Origin: an uncultured Bacteroides sp.
GTDB lineage: Bacteria; Bacteroidota; Bacteroidia; Bacteroidales; Bacteroidaceae
Length of the DNA stretch: 64,000 nucleotides
Direction of reading: 5' to 3'
NCBI RefSeq assembly: GCF_900547205.1
Contig: NZ_URFY01000008.1
Span: forward strand, 1-64,000
Part shown: piece after piece, positions 8,788-18,289 of the stretch
Position numbering within the stretch: position 1 is the first letter of the stretch
Layout: the number at the start of each line of letters is the position of its first letter
Notes under the pieces: model-generated
What the model saw: only the letters and a program-made list of their open reading frames with translations
What the model was told of the DNA's origin: nothing
Database searches by the model: none
Program-made: the position numbers and the translations under genes

Positions 8788-10157
8788 TATAGCTTGATTA
8801 ATCCTAGTTCATTGATAAATATCATCGAAATAGCGATTGGGGCAATGTATTTTAAGATGAAGATGATTACTTTATATACAGGTACTTTCAATGTCCCGTT
8901 GTTCGTGATTTCCGACCACACAATCTTCTTATCGAGATACCATCCGGTGAAAATGGAGATGCATAGTCCCCCAAGTGGCAGCATAATCTTAGCTGTTACA
9001 AAGTCGAAAAGGTCGAACATATTCATGCTGAAGACGGTGATGCCATTCATTACTCCGAGTGATAAAGAACAGAAGACGCCTAAGAATATACATCCTCCGG
9101 TTACTAACCTTGCCGCTTTCCCACGAGTGAACTTAAATTCTTCGTGGAGATAGGCTGTTACTACTTCGTGCAGAGAAATAGTGGAAGTTAATGCTGCCAT
9201 TGCCAGTAATGCGTAGAACATCACAGAGAATATATAGGCCAACACAGGGACTCCACTAAATGCTTGCTGGAATACATTCGGAAGCGTAATAAAGATAAGG
9301 CTCGGACCAGAATCCGGTTGTATGCCCACGGAGAACGCTGCCGGAAAAATGATAAATCCTGCTAGTATTGCCACAAAAGTATCAATGATTCCTACGCTGA
9401 ACGCAGTTTTGGTTAGGTTGGTTTCGTTGCTGAAATAGGAGGCATAAGTACAAAGGCAACCCATCCCGAGGCTAAGAGAGAAAAATGCCTGTCCCATAGC
9501 TCCTAGAAAGACGTTACCATCCACTTTACTAAAGTCTGGTTTCAGTAGGAATTCAATACCTGCACCGGCTCCGGGCAGGGTTACCGAACAGATTACCAAT
9601 ATAATGATTATGATAAACAGCGTTGGCATCATAATCTTGGAAGATTTTTCAATGCCCTTTTCTACTCCTTTTACGATTATGAAGTGAGTAATTAGCAAGA
9701 ATACTACCAGCCATAGCACAGGTCGCCACGGGTTACTGGAAAATTGTTGGAAAGAAGTGATAAATTCGGCGGATGTTTTTCCGGAAAAACTGTTGGTTGC
9801 AGCTTCAAAAATATATTCGAGCGTCCATCCGGCTACAACAGAATAATAACTAAGAATCAGAAAACCTGCCAACACTCCCATACGTCCTACCCAACGCCAA
9901 TGAGTGCCGGGTGCTAGTTTTTGGTAGGCTCTGGCTGTGTTCGCTCTTGAGTGACGACCAATCAGGAACTCGGCAATTAAAATAGGAAGACCCAGAAGAA
10001 GGATACATCCCAAATAGATTAAAATAAAAGCAGCACCTCCATGATTTCCTGTTTCATAAGGGAACCTCCATATATTACCCAATCCTACTGCCGAGCCCGC
10101 GGAAGCAAGTATTACTCCTAATTTGCTTCCAAAGTTCGCCCTGTCATTTTTTGCCAT
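8787..10157 (-). CDS. Sodium-dependent neurotransmitter-symporter-family (NSS) transporter
   Basis: A 456-residue inner-membrane protein of the LeuT/NSS family, which imports amino acids or similar solutes with Na+. The diagnostic first helix GSAVGLGNIWRFPYETGNHGGAAF is at residues about 21-44, followed by about eleven hydrophobic segments. Substrate cannot be predicted. It precedes the helix-hairpin-helix gene with a one-base stop/start overlap. Its promoter box lies back-to-back with that of the VanZ-like gene. Confidence 0.9.
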   Translation of the reverse strand: MAKNDRANFGSKLGVILASAGSAVGLGNIWRFPYETGNHGGAAFILIYLGCILLLGLPILIAEFLIGRHSRANTARAYQKLAPGTHWRWVGRMGVLAGFLILSYYSVVAGWTLEYIFEAATNSFSGKTSAEFITSFQQFSSNPWRPVLWLVVFLLITHFIIVKGVEKGIEKSSKIMMPTLFIIIIILVICSVTLPGAGAGIEFLLKPDFSKVDGNVFLGAMGQAFFSLSLGMGCLCTYASYFSNETNLTKTAFSVGIIDTFVAILAGFIIFPAAFSVGIQPDSGPSLIFITLPNVFQQAFSGVPVLAYIFSVMFYALLAMAALTSTISLHEVVTAYLHEEFKFTRGKAARLVTGGCIFLGVFCSLSLGVMNGITVFSMNMFDLFDFVTAKIMLPLGGLCISIFTGWYLDKKIVWSEITNNGTLKVPVYKVIIFILKYIAPIAISMIFINELGLIKL

Positions 10158-10205
10158 AAATCTTGTTTTGTCTTACAAATAGTTATAAAAGCATGTATTA
10201 AAATG

Positions 10206-10213
10206 CAAATATA
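10206..10213 (-). promoter_or_regulatory. Promoter -7 box for the NSS transporter
   Basis: TATATTTG on the minus strand, 48 nt before the ATG at 10157. Confidence 0.5.
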
Positions 10214-10225
10214 GAAAATGATACG

Positions 10226-10233
10226 TATATTTG
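10226..10233 (+). promoter_or_regulatory. Promoter -7 box for the VanZ-like gene
   Basis: TATATTTG on the plus strand, 26 nt before the ATG at 10260 and only 12 bp from the divergent box at 10206-10213, so the two promoters overlap. Confidence 0.5.
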
Positions 10234-10259
10234 CGCATAAACTGTAATTTAATTTAGAT

Positions 10260-10649
10260 ATGCTATCTTATATTAAGAAATATCCGATTTCGATTTTAAT
10301 CATACTGACGGTAATTTACCTTTCTTTCTTTAAACCACCTAAGACGAGTTTGAGTGAGATTCCCAACTTAGATAAGTTGGTTCATATTTGTATGTATTTC
10401 GGTATGTCAGGAGTTTTGTGGCTGGAGTTTCTGCGTGCACACCGCCGAAACGATGTGCCGATGTGGCACGCATGGGTGGGCGCTTTTCTTTGTCCCGTGC
10501 TGTTTAGTGGTTGCGTTGAACTCCTCCAAGAGTATTGCACCGAATATCGTGGAGGAGACTGGATGGACTTTGTGGCAAATTCTACCGGAGCGCTTCTGGC
10601 GAGCCTGATAGCCTATTACGTAGTTCGCCCCAGAATGATGAAGAGATAA
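10260..10649 (+). CDS. VanZ-like membrane protein
   Basis: A 129-residue protein with four hydrophobic segments (about 9-25, 42-58, 69-85 and 106-123). It has the VanZ-type pattern IPNLDKLVHICMYFGMSGVLW and GGDWMDFVANSTGALLASLI. Despite the name these small proteins are widespread in bacteria without teicoplanin resistance, and their function is not established. It ends 3 bp from the convergent murF stop, with no room for a separate terminator. Confidence 0.75.
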   Translation: MLSYIKKYPISILIILTVIYLSFFKPPKTSLSEIPNLDKLVHICMYFGMSGVLWLEFLRAHRRNDVPMWHAWVGAFLCPVLFSGCVELLQEYCTEYRGGDWMDFVANSTGALLASLIAYYVVRPRMMKR

Positions 10650-10652
10650 GAT

Positions 10653-11951
10653 TTATAAATGTTCTACCGTCAAACTGAGTTTAATTCCGTTGGAACCTTT
10701 TATGAGAATGGTGTACCCTTTTGGTTTGTCGGCTTCTAGTTCCTTAATGACTTCCTGTACGTCAGTGTAAGTTTTAAAAGAATGCTGCACGGAAGCAAAT
10801 TGCTCCCCTACAAGCCACACTTTCTCGAAGTTGCTCTCTTTAATGTAGTCCACAATCTTTTGGTGCTCGGATAAACTCTCCGAACCGAGTTCGCGCATAT
10901 CTCCCAGTATAAGCATCTTATGCGGAACATTCATATTACGGAAGTTTTGCAGAGCGGCCATCATACTGGTTGGGTTGGCATTGTAAGCGTCAATAATAAG
11001 AGTATTATCTTTCGTTTTTTTGAGTTGCGAACGGTTGTTTTGTGGCGCATATCCTGCTAAAGCCTCGTCTATCTTTTGTGCATCCACACCGAAGAAACGT
11101 CCGATAGTGACAGCGGACAAAGCATTAGGAAAGTTGTATTCACCGATTAGTTGGGTTAGTATCTGGTGTGTTTCGCCACCTTTACCAGCTTTCCATTCAA
11201 AGCTCAGATAAGGGGAGTTGTCGCTAATGTGTCCATTCACGTATAAGTCATTCTCTGTTCCGTAAGGAATCTGTCGTAATCCCCCGGCTATCTTGGTGAG
11301 ATAAGAATTGTCTTGATGGATAAAGATCGTGGAATTGCCTTTTTGTCGGAGAAAGTCATATAATTCTCCTTTTGTTTTGATTACTCCCTCAAAAGATCCG
11401 AAGCCTTCCAAATGTGCTTTACCTACATTGGTGATAATGCCATAGTCCGGTTCGGCTATGTCGCAGAGAAACTTTATTTCTCCCGGGTGGTTGGCCCCCA
11501 TTTCAATGACGGCAAGGTCATGTTCCGCTTTTAGGCGAAGCAAGGTTAGCGGCACACCGATGTGGTTATTGAGATTGCCTAGGGTATAGAGTACATTGTG
11601 CATCTTCGACAGGACGGCTGAAATAAGTTCTTTAGTCGTCGTTTTCCCGTTGGTACCGGTAATACCTATTATTCGTGTGCCAAGCTGGCGCCGGTGATAG
11701 TTGGCAAGTTGTTGTAGCGTTTGCAGACTATTATCTACGAGTATGTAACGAGGGTCGTCCTCTACCATGTATTCGGCTTCGTCGACGATAGCATACGCGC
11801 AACCGTCTTTCAACGCTTTTTCTGCAAATACATTTCCGTTGAACGACTCGCCTTTCAAGGCAATAAATAAGGAACCGGCCGGGCAATTCCGGCTATCAGT
11901 GGTCACTGATTGGCAATCCAGAAAAATCTGGTAAAGAGCAGCAAGTTTCAT
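10653..11951 (-). CDS. murF: UDP-N-acetylmuramoyl-tripeptide--D-alanyl-D-alanine ligase
   Basis: Adds D-Ala-D-Ala to UDP-MurNAc-tripeptide in the cytosol, the last step of peptidoglycan nucleotide precursor synthesis. The N-terminal MurF domain (SVTTDSRNCPAGSLFIALKGESFNGN) is followed by the ATP loop GITGTNGKTTTKELI (about residues 95-109), VIEMGANHPGEI, and the C-terminal ligase domain with LILGDMRELG. The 432-residue length is normal. It is encoded away from the dcw cluster. A -7 box lies 26 nt upstream. Confidence 0.93.
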   Translation of the reverse strand: MKLAALYQIFLDCQSVTTDSRNCPAGSLFIALKGESFNGNVFAEKALKDGCAYAIVDEAEYMVEDDPRYILVDNSLQTLQQLANYHRRQLGTRIIGITGTNGKTTTKELISAVLSKMHNVLYTLGNLNNHIGVPLTLLRLKAEHDLAVIEMGANHPGEIKFLCDIAEPDYGIITNVGKAHLEGFGSFEGVIKTKGELYDFLRQKGNSTIFIHQDNSYLTKIAGGLRQIPYGTENDLYVNGHISDNSPYLSFEWKAGKGGETHQILTQLIGEYNFPNALSAVTIGRFFGVDAQKIDEALAGYAPQNNRSQLKKTKDNTLIIDAYNANPTSMMAALQNFRNMNVPHKMLILGDMRELGSESLSEHQKIVDYIKESNFEKVWLVGEQFASVQHSFKTYTDVQEVIKELEADKPKGYTILIKGSNGIKLSLTVEHL

Positions 11952-11977
11952 AACCTGATCTTTTAGTTAAAACGCTG

Positions 11978-11985
11978 CAAAGATA
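11978..11985 (-). promoter_or_regulatory. Promoter -7 box for murF
   Basis: TATCTTTG on the minus strand, 26 nt before the murF ATG. Confidence 0.5.
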
Positions 11986-12024
11986 GGCTATTCTTTCGGA
12001 TTTGATATGGGTTCAGACTGTTTT

Positions 12025-14073
12025 TTACTCAGGGTATACCAACGGAAGAGTCAGCACCATTCGGCAGCCCTCTGTATAAGAAAAATCTATATGTAGATTT
12101 CCTCCTAATTTCTCAGCAATACTTCGGCAAATAGAAAGCCCCAGCCCTGTGCCTTGTGTAAAGGAGTTTATTTTGTAGAAGCGTTCGAATACATCGTACT
12201 GCTTGTCTTTCGGTATTCCTATTCCCGTATCAGTGACGCTAATTTCAATCATCTTATTCGCTTCCATCACCGAATAAGCGATAGTGATACTGCCATGAGT
12301 GGTGAATTTAACCGCATTGCGCGCCAGATTCGTAAGCACCTGCGAGATGCGTTCAGGATTACTGAGTATAACCAGACGTTTTCTTTCAGGTTTGAAGATT
12401 ACTTTCACATCTCCTTCTTCTGCTCCTTCTTCCACGCCATCTTGTTGGATGTCCTTGGCCGTTTCATATGCCACTTGGCAAACCATGTTAATGTCTGTTT
12501 TAATGTCCGTGGGTAGTTTGTCGTGCTGATCAAGCTCGGAAAGTGCAAGCACATCTGTTACCAATCGGAGTAAGTCGTTGCTGTTGTTCTCTATGATTTT
12601 TACAAACTCTTTGGATTCGGGGAATTCTTTGCAATAAAGCTCATTGAGCACTTGTGAAAAGCCAACGATAGAATTGAGCGGCGTGCGGATTTCATGTGAC
12701 ATGCTTTGAATAAAGGTTGTTTTCATCCGGCTGTTGGCTTCCGCTCTGTCCCTTGCTTTGCGTACATCTTCCCTCGATATGATGAGTTCCTCATTTCTTA
12801 TTTTCAATTCTCCTTCCGATATTTTAAGTTTTCGGTTTAGTTTGCTTTCTCTGAATACGAATAAAAATAATACACCTAATAAGATGATTAAAGAAATAAT
12901 CAGTGTTGTTTTATTGCGAATTTCTTTTTGCTGTGCTTGAAGCATTAGTTCTTTCTTTTCTAAGTTGAGCTTCTCTACATCTAGTAAAGTGGCAAATTCA
13001 CTGCTAGCCATTTGTTCATTGGCTATTTTTAATGAATCTTCGGCCTTGATATACATTTGCAAGTATTTCACTGCTTGATTCGGATTCCCCATCTCGCTGT
13101 AGATTTCTCCTATGGTACGGTAGTAATTACTGCTTTGTATGCTCTCGTTCAAACGTCGTTGCTCCATTTCCTGCTTGTCGGCAGCCTCCAGTGCTTTTTG
13201 ATATTGCTTGGATTCTCGATAGTATGTACACTCTGTACTATATAACCTTTTTTTGAGGGATTCCATTCTCTTGTCCTTATCGAAGGTAGCATTGCATTCC
13301 CGTAGTATCTTTTCTGCGGCTTTAAAATCTCCGAATTTGCTGTAGTAGTTTGCAAACTCCAGTTTTATCAGTATTTGTTGGGTAGGAGCATTGACTTTAG
13401 CCTTGGCTTTTTCCAGTGCTTGCAGAGCTTCATCCTTTAAGTTCTTGTCGATGTAATAGTTGGCTATCTGTGTGTAGACTAGAGATATATTGTAATTTTC
13501 TAGTTGATACTTTTCGATTAATTCAATTTGTTTGAGATGCCATTCAAAAGCCATATCATAAAATCTTTTCACGGTGTAGATTTGTGACATGATGTTATAG
13601 CAACTGGAAAGTCCAGTTTTGTCATCTTCATCTTGAGCCACTTTCAGCATTTTCTGGGCTTCATAAAGTGCGAAATTAGTTTTTCCGGTTTTCAGATAAA
13701 AGAGAATGAGCCTGTTAGCCCATGCGAAATAGTAATATTTAGGTTGCTTAGTCGCTTTTGCAAACTTTTTCACCTCATTTGTGTAGTAGATAATGCTGTC
13801 CTCGTTTGCCGTTTGAAAATAATGATAATCCAGTTTGGTGGAGATGGCGACTGCCTGCATCCGTTTATCTCCCTTCTCAGCAGCCATTTGGAATAATGTG
13901 TCGGTCATATTGATGACATTAGGTTGCAATATGTGCTCCTGACAGCGTTGATAATATGAATAAAGGGTTGGGTCGATATTAAAGGCTTCAGCTCCCTTTT
14001 GAGCTTTTACAAATACCGTAAAAGACAAAAGCAAAAAGAGGAATCCTACGCGGATTAGGGCAAATCGACTCAT
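12025..14073 (-). CDS. TPR-containing sensor histidine kinase
   Basis: A 682-residue membrane sensor kinase. Signal peptide about 1-24, periplasmic tetratricopeptide-like repeats (about 60-380), one transmembrane helix (TTLIISLIILLGVLFLFVF, about 392-410), a short coiled coil, the phospho-acceptor motif SMSHEIRTPLNSIVGF with H460, and a HATPase domain with DTGIGIPKDK and GTGLGLSICRSI. There is no receiver domain and no adjacent response regulator, so it is an orphan kinase. Ligand and partner are unknown. Its -7 box is back-to-back with that of folP. Confidence 0.88.
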   Translation of the reverse strand: MSRFALIRVGFLFLLLSFTVFVKAQKGAEAFNIDPTLYSYYQRCQEHILQPNVINMTDTLFQMAAEKGDKRMQAVAISTKLDYHYFQTANEDSIIYYTNEVKKFAKATKQPKYYYFAWANRLILFYLKTGKTNFALYEAQKMLKVAQDEDDKTGLSSCYNIMSQIYTVKRFYDMAFEWHLKQIELIEKYQLENYNISLVYTQIANYYIDKNLKDEALQALEKAKAKVNAPTQQILIKLEFANYYSKFGDFKAAEKILRECNATFDKDKRMESLKKRLYSTECTYYRESKQYQKALEAADKQEMEQRRLNESIQSSNYYRTIGEIYSEMGNPNQAVKYLQMYIKAEDSLKIANEQMASSEFATLLDVEKLNLEKKELMLQAQQKEIRNKTTLIISLIILLGVLFLFVFRESKLNRKLKISEGELKIRNEELIISREDVRKARDRAEANSRMKTTFIQSMSHEIRTPLNSIVGFSQVLNELYCKEFPESKEFVKIIENNSNDLLRLVTDVLALSELDQHDKLPTDIKTDINMVCQVAYETAKDIQQDGVEEGAEEGDVKVIFKPERKRLVILSNPERISQVLTNLARNAVKFTTHGSITIAYSVMEANKMIEISVTDTGIGIPKDKQYDVFERFYKINSFTQGTGLGLSICRSIAEKLGGNLHIDFSYTEGCRMVLTLPLVYPE

Positions 14074-14104
14074 GGTGTAAAATTTTCAGTTCTTCTATTG
14101 ATTG

Positions 14105-14112
14105 CAAATATA
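14105..14112 (-). promoter_or_regulatory. Promoter -7 box for the TPR sensor kinase
   Basis: TATATTTG on the minus strand, 31 nt before the ATG at 14073. Confidence 0.45.
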
Positions 14113-14155
14113 CGTTTATTTCTTCTTTTTAGTGCAAATACTAGCTTTTTTTATC

Positions 14156-14163
14156 TACATTTG
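14156..14163 (+). promoter_or_regulatory. Promoter -7 box for folP-cdaA
   Basis: TACATTTG on the plus strand, 26 nt before the folP ATG. Confidence 0.45.
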
Positions 14164-14189
14164 TGGGCAATCTATAAAGGATACTGTCA

Positions 14190-15038
14190 ATGATGAAACC
14201 TATAGCTCCTATTTATATTAACGTCAAAGGACAATTGCTCGACCTTGCTACTCCGCAGGTGATGGGTATTTTGAATGTTACTCCCGATTCTTTTTATTCA
14301 GGCAGCCGAATGCAAACGGAAGATGAAATCGCTGCCCGTGCCCGGCAGATTATTGACGAAGGCACTTCTATTATTGATATAGGCGCTTATTCTTCACGTC
14401 CCAATGCGGAGCATATCACTGCCGAAGAAGAAATGAGACGATTACGTATCGGATTGGAAATTCTGAATCGTAATCATCCCGATGCAATCATCTCTGTAGA
14501 TACCTTCCGGGCCGATGTGGCGGCACAGTGTGTGAAGGATTATGGAGTAGCCATCATAAACGATATAGCTGCCGGTGAAATGGATGATCGTATGTTTTCT
14601 ACAGTAGCCGAGCTGGGTGTACCCTATATAATGATGCATATGCAAGGCACTCCACAAAGTATGCAGAAAGAACCCCACTATGATAATCTGATTAGGGAAG
14701 TCTTTCTTTATTTTGCCCGTAAAGTGCAGCAACTCCGTGACTTGGGAGTGAAAGATATCATACTCGATCCGGGATTCGGATTCGGAAAGACCTTGGAACA
14801 TAATTATGAACTTATGGCTCAGCTTGAAGAGTTCAATATCTTCGGGCTTCCCTTGTTGGTAGGTGTTTCCCGGAAATCAATGATTTATAAATTATTGGGA
14901 GGGACTCCACAGGAATCATTGAATGGTACTACCGTATTGAATACTGTGGCGTTAATGAAAGGAGCGCATATTCTTCGGGTACATGATGTACGTGAAGCGG
15001 TGGAGGCTGTTCGGATTGTAGAGAAAATAAGAAAGTAG
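14190..15038 (+). CDS. folP: Dihydropteroate synthase
   Basis: Joins p-aminobenzoate to hydroxymethyldihydropterin pyrophosphate in folate synthesis; the target of sulfonamides. Signature segments are MGILNVTPDSFYSGSR (about residues 24-39), IDIGAYSSRPNA, DTFRADVA, IINDIAAG, MHMQGTPQSMQ and LDPGFGFGKTLEHN. The 282-residue length is normal. Two adjacent ATGs (14190, 14193) are possible starts. It is followed after 24 bp by cdaA, and the same pairing of folate and c-di-AMP genes is common in Bacteroides. Confidence 0.95.
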   Translation: MMKPIAPIYINVKGQLLDLATPQVMGILNVTPDSFYSGSRMQTEDEIAARARQIIDEGTSIIDIGAYSSRPNAEHITAEEEMRRLRIGLEILNRNHPDAIISVDTFRADVAAQCVKDYGVAIINDIAAGEMDDRMFSTVAELGVPYIMMHMQGTPQSMQKEPHYDNLIREVFLYFARKVQQLRDLGVKDIILDPGFGFGKTLEHNYELMAQLEEFNIFGLPLLVGVSRKSMIYKLLGGTPQESLNGTTVLNTVALMKGAHILRVHDVREAVEAVRIVEKIRK

Positions 15039-15062
15039 TAACCTTATAATTAGTAATATACC

Positions 15063-15827
15063 GTGTTTTTTGAATTTGGCATAAAAGATTTTATTGATAT
15101 TCTTCTGGTTGCTCTTCTTCTGTATTATACATACAAACTGATGAAGGCATCCGGTTCTATAAAGGTGTTTACCGGTATACTGGTTTTTATCCTGATTTGG
15201 TTGGTAGTGACTCAGGTTTTGGAAATGAAACTATTAGGGTCTATCTTCGATACATTGATGAATGTCGGTGTGATAGCTCTGATCGTTCTCTTTCAAGATG
15301 AGATACGCCGCTTCCTGCTCACTTTAGGCTCTCATCACCATGTCAGTGCTTTGACCCGTCTTTTTAACGGAACGAGAAAAGAGGATTTGAAACATGATGA
15401 TATCATGCCTGTGGTGATGGCTTGCCTGAGTATGGGTAAACAAAAAGTTGGCGCACTGATTGTTATCGAACATAATGTTCCTTTGGACGAAATAGTACGT
15501 ACGGGCGAAATAATTGATGCAGCAATAAACCAACGCTTGATTGAGAATATTTTTTTCAAGAATAGCCCTTTGCACGATGGAGCAATGGTAATCAGCAGAA
15601 AACGAATCAAAGCGGCAGGATGCATTCTTCCTGTTTCCCACGATTTGAATATACCCAAGGAACTTGGCTTGCGCCATCGGGCGGCGATGGGAATCTCTCA
15701 ACAATCGGATGCACACGCCATTATTGTGTCCGAAGAAACGGGAGCAATCTCTGTGGCTTATCGCGGGCAATTCTTTCTTCGACTGAACGCAGAAGAGCTG
15801 GAAAGCCTGCTTACGAAAGAAAACTAA
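15063..15827 (+). CDS. cdaA: Diadenylate cyclase (c-di-AMP synthase)
   Basis: A membrane enzyme that makes c-di-AMP from two ATP. It has three N-terminal hydrophobic segments (about 11-25, 33-52 and 60-80) and a cytosolic DisA_N domain with the catalytic DGA motif in NSPLHDGAMVI and the RHR motif in GLRHRAAMG. It is 254 residues long, near the family norm. The start is GTG at 15063, since no upstream in-frame ATG fits. The partner YbbR-like regulator is not adjacent. It probably shares the folP promoter. Confidence 0.92.
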   Translation: MFFEFGIKDFIDILLVALLLYYTYKLMKASGSIKVFTGILVFILIWLVVTQVLEMKLLGSIFDTLMNVGVIALIVLFQDEIRRFLLTLGSHHHVSALTRLFNGTRKEDLKHDDIMPVVMACLSMGKQKVGALIVIEHNVPLDEIVRTGEIIDAAINQRLIENIFFKNSPLHDGAMVISRKRIKAAGCILPVSHDLNIPKELGLRHRAAMGISQQSDAHAIIVSEETGAISVAYRGQFFLRLNAEELESLLTKEN

Positions 15828-15880
15828 CTGTTTTGCTTTATTTCTTACCCTTTTTGAATGATAATTAGTCTATGTAATTT

Positions 15881-15900
15881 AGGCGAATCGCCTATCTTTG
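15881..15900 (+). promoter_or_regulatory. Promoter of the GH35-GH43-GH97-GH51 cluster with a small palindrome
   Basis: TATCTTTG at 15893-15900 is a perfect -7 box 35 nt before the GH35 ATG. Directly upstream and overlapping its first base, AGGCG-AAT-CGCCT (15881-15893) is a perfect 5-bp-arm palindrome that could be an operator. Confidence 0.5.
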
Positions 15901-15935
15901 CCGTATACTATTTAAATTCTATTTTGAAATAAACC

Positions 15936-18275
15936 ATGAAAAACAGAGTTATTGCTTTACTGGTACTTTTTACAGCTATTTTTTTCAGTAGTGCACAGGC
16001 ACAGACTACTGCCCGTGAATTTGAAGCAGGCAAGAATACTTTCCTACTGGACGGCAAACCGTTCGTCGTGAAAGCAGCCGAGTTGCACTACACCCGCATC
16101 CCGCAGGCTTATTGGGAACATCGCATAGAGATGTGCAAAGCTTTGGGAATGAATACAATCTGTATTTATATCTTCTGGAATATTCACGAACAGGAAGAAG
16201 GTAAGTTCGACTTCACAGGTCAGAATGATATTGCTGCTTTCTGCCGTGCGGCACAGAAACATGGAATGTATGTCATTGTCCGCCCCGGTCCATATGTATG
16301 TGCCGAGTGGGAGATGGGTGGACTTCCCTGGTGGCTGTTGAAGAAGAAAGATATAGCATTACGTACGCTCGATCCTTATTATATGGAACGTGTAGGCATC
16401 TTTATGAAAGAAGTAGGTAAGCAACTGGCTCCGCTGCAAGTGAATAAAGGTGGTAATATCATCATGGTGCAGGTAGAAAATGAGTATGGTTCTTATGGAA
16501 CCAACAAACCATATGTTTCCGCAGTGCGCGATTTGGTACGCGAATCCGGCTTTACGGATGTACCTCTGTTCCAATGCGACTGGAGCAGCAACTTCACCAA
16601 CAATGCACTCGATGATCTGATTTGGACAGTCAATTTCGGAACAGGCGCCAATATCGTTCAGCAATTCAAGAAGTTGAAAGAACTTCGCCCTGAAACTCCG
16701 TTGATGTGTAGCGAGTTCTGGAGCGGATGGTTCGACCACTGGGGACGTAAGCATGAGACTCGTCCTGCCAAAGATATGGTGCAAGGTATCAAGGATATGC
16801 TCGACCGCAATATCTCATTCAGTCTCTACATGACTCACGGAGGAACTACTTTCGGTCATTGGGGAGGTGCTAATAATCCGGCATATTCTGCCATGTGCAG
16901 TTCTTATGATTACGATGCTCCAATCAGTGAAGCCGGTTGGACCACAGAGAAGTATTTCCTGCTCCGCGACTTGCTGAAAAACTATCTTCCTGCGGGCGAA
17001 ACATTGGCGGAAGTTCCGGCAGCATTGCCCGTTATCGAAATTCCCGAGTTTCATTTCACCAAAGTAGCTCCGCTTTTCTCCAACTTGCCGGCAGCGAAAC
17101 AGACCACAGATATCCAGCCAATGGAACAATTCAATCAAGGCTGGGGAATTATCTTATATCGCACTGTTTTGCCGGAGGCTGTAAAGGCGGGCACAACGCT
17201 GAAGATTACCGAAGTGCACGACTGGGCGCAAATCTTTGCCGATGGCAAACTCCTGGCACGTCTCGACCGTCGTAAAGGAGAGTTTACAACTACTTTGCCC
17301 GCTTTGAAGAAGGGTACGCAACTGGATATTCTTGTGGAAGCCATGGGACGTGTGAACTTTGATAAATCTATCCACGACCGGAAAGGAATCACAGAAAAGG
17401 TAGAACTCGTTTCGTCCGATTCGCAGGCTAAAGAATTAAAGAACTGGACAGTCTATAATTTCCCGGTAGACTATTCTTTTATTAAGAATAAGAACTACCG
17501 TGATAGCAAACAACTATCGACAATGCCGGCTTACTATAAGTCTACATTCAAACTTGATAAAGTAGGCGATACTTTCCTCGATATGAGTAGCTGGGGCAAA
17601 GGTATGGTATGGGTAAACGGTCATGCAATGGGACGTTTCTGGGAAATCGGTCCGCAGCAGACACTCTTCATGCCGGGCTGTTGGCTGAAAGAAGGAGAAA
17701 ATGAAATCCTTGTATTGGATTTGAAAGGTCCATCACGTGCATCCATCAAAGGCTTAAAGAAACCAATTCTGGATGTTCTTCGTGAGAAAGCCCCCGAAAC
17801 ACACCGTAAAGATGGTGAAAAGCTTAAGCTATCCGGTGAGAAGGCTGTGCACCAAGGTGCATTTACTCCGGGCAATGGCTGGCAGGAAGTACGTTTCGAT
17901 GCTCCGGTGAAAGGACGTTTCTTCTGTCTCGAAGCTCTTTCTCCGCAGGCGAACGATAATATTGCCGCTATCGCAGAGTTTGATGTTTTGGGTGCTGATG
18001 GCAAACCTGTATCTCGTGAACATTGGAAAATCCGTTATGCAGACAGTGAAGAAACACGCAGCGGTAATCGCACAGCCGATAAAGTATTCGACTTACAAGA
18101 GTCTACTTTCTGGATGACGGTAGATAATGTTGCTTATCCCCATCAATTGGTGATCGACCTAAGCAAAGTGGAAACAGTGACAGGTTTCCGTTATCTACCC
18201 CGTGCCGAAAAGAACTATCCGGGAATGATTAAAGAATATCGTGTCTATGTAAAGCCGGCGGACTTCAAGTATTAA
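15936..18275 (+). CDS. GH35 beta-galactosidase with C-terminal F5/8-type domain
   Basis: An exported 779-residue enzyme that removes terminal beta-galactose. The signal peptide ends near residue 23 (SSAQAQ). The GH35 barrel carries the acid/base E183 in VQVENEYGSYG and the nucleophile E260 in MCSEFWSGWFDHWG. Beta-sandwich domains follow, and the last 140 residues (HQLVIDLSKVETVTGFRYLPR) look like an F5/8-type C carbohydrate-binding domain. First gene of a four-gene glycosidase unit. Linkage specificity is not readable from sequence; side-chain galactose of plant arabinogalactan is a reasonable guess. Confidence 0.9.
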   Translation: MKNRVIALLVLFTAIFFSSAQAQTTAREFEAGKNTFLLDGKPFVVKAAELHYTRIPQAYWEHRIEMCKALGMNTICIYIFWNIHEQEEGKFDFTGQNDIAAFCRAAQKHGMYVIVRPGPYVCAEWEMGGLPWWLLKKKDIALRTLDPYYMERVGIFMKEVGKQLAPLQVNKGGNIIMVQVENEYGSYGTNKPYVSAVRDLVRESGFTDVPLFQCDWSSNFTNNALDDLIWTVNFGTGANIVQQFKKLKELRPETPLMCSEFWSGWFDHWGRKHETRPAKDMVQGIKDMLDRNISFSLYMTHGGTTFGHWGGANNPAYSAMCSSYDYDAPISEAGWTTEKYFLLRDLLKNYLPAGETLAEVPAALPVIEIPEFHFTKVAPLFSNLPAAKQTTDIQPMEQFNQGWGIILYRTVLPEAVKAGTTLKITEVHDWAQIFADGKLLARLDRRKGEFTTTLPALKKGTQLDILVEAMGRVNFDKSIHDRKGITEKVELVSSDSQAKELKNWTVYNFPVDYSFIKNKNYRDSKQLSTMPAYYKSTFKLDKVGDTFLDMSSWGKGMVWVNGHAMGRFWEIGPQQTLFMPGCWLKEGENEILVLDLKGPSRASIKGLKKPILDVLREKAPETHRKDGEKLKLSGEKAVHQGAFTPGNGWQEVRFDAPVKGRFFCLEALSPQANDNIAAIAEFDVLGADGKPVSREHWKIRYADSEETRSGNRTADKVFDLQESTFWMTVDNVAYPHQLVIDLSKVETVTGFRYLPRAEKNYPGMIKEYRVYVKPADFKY

Positions 18276-18289
18276 AAAACTCAATAAAT

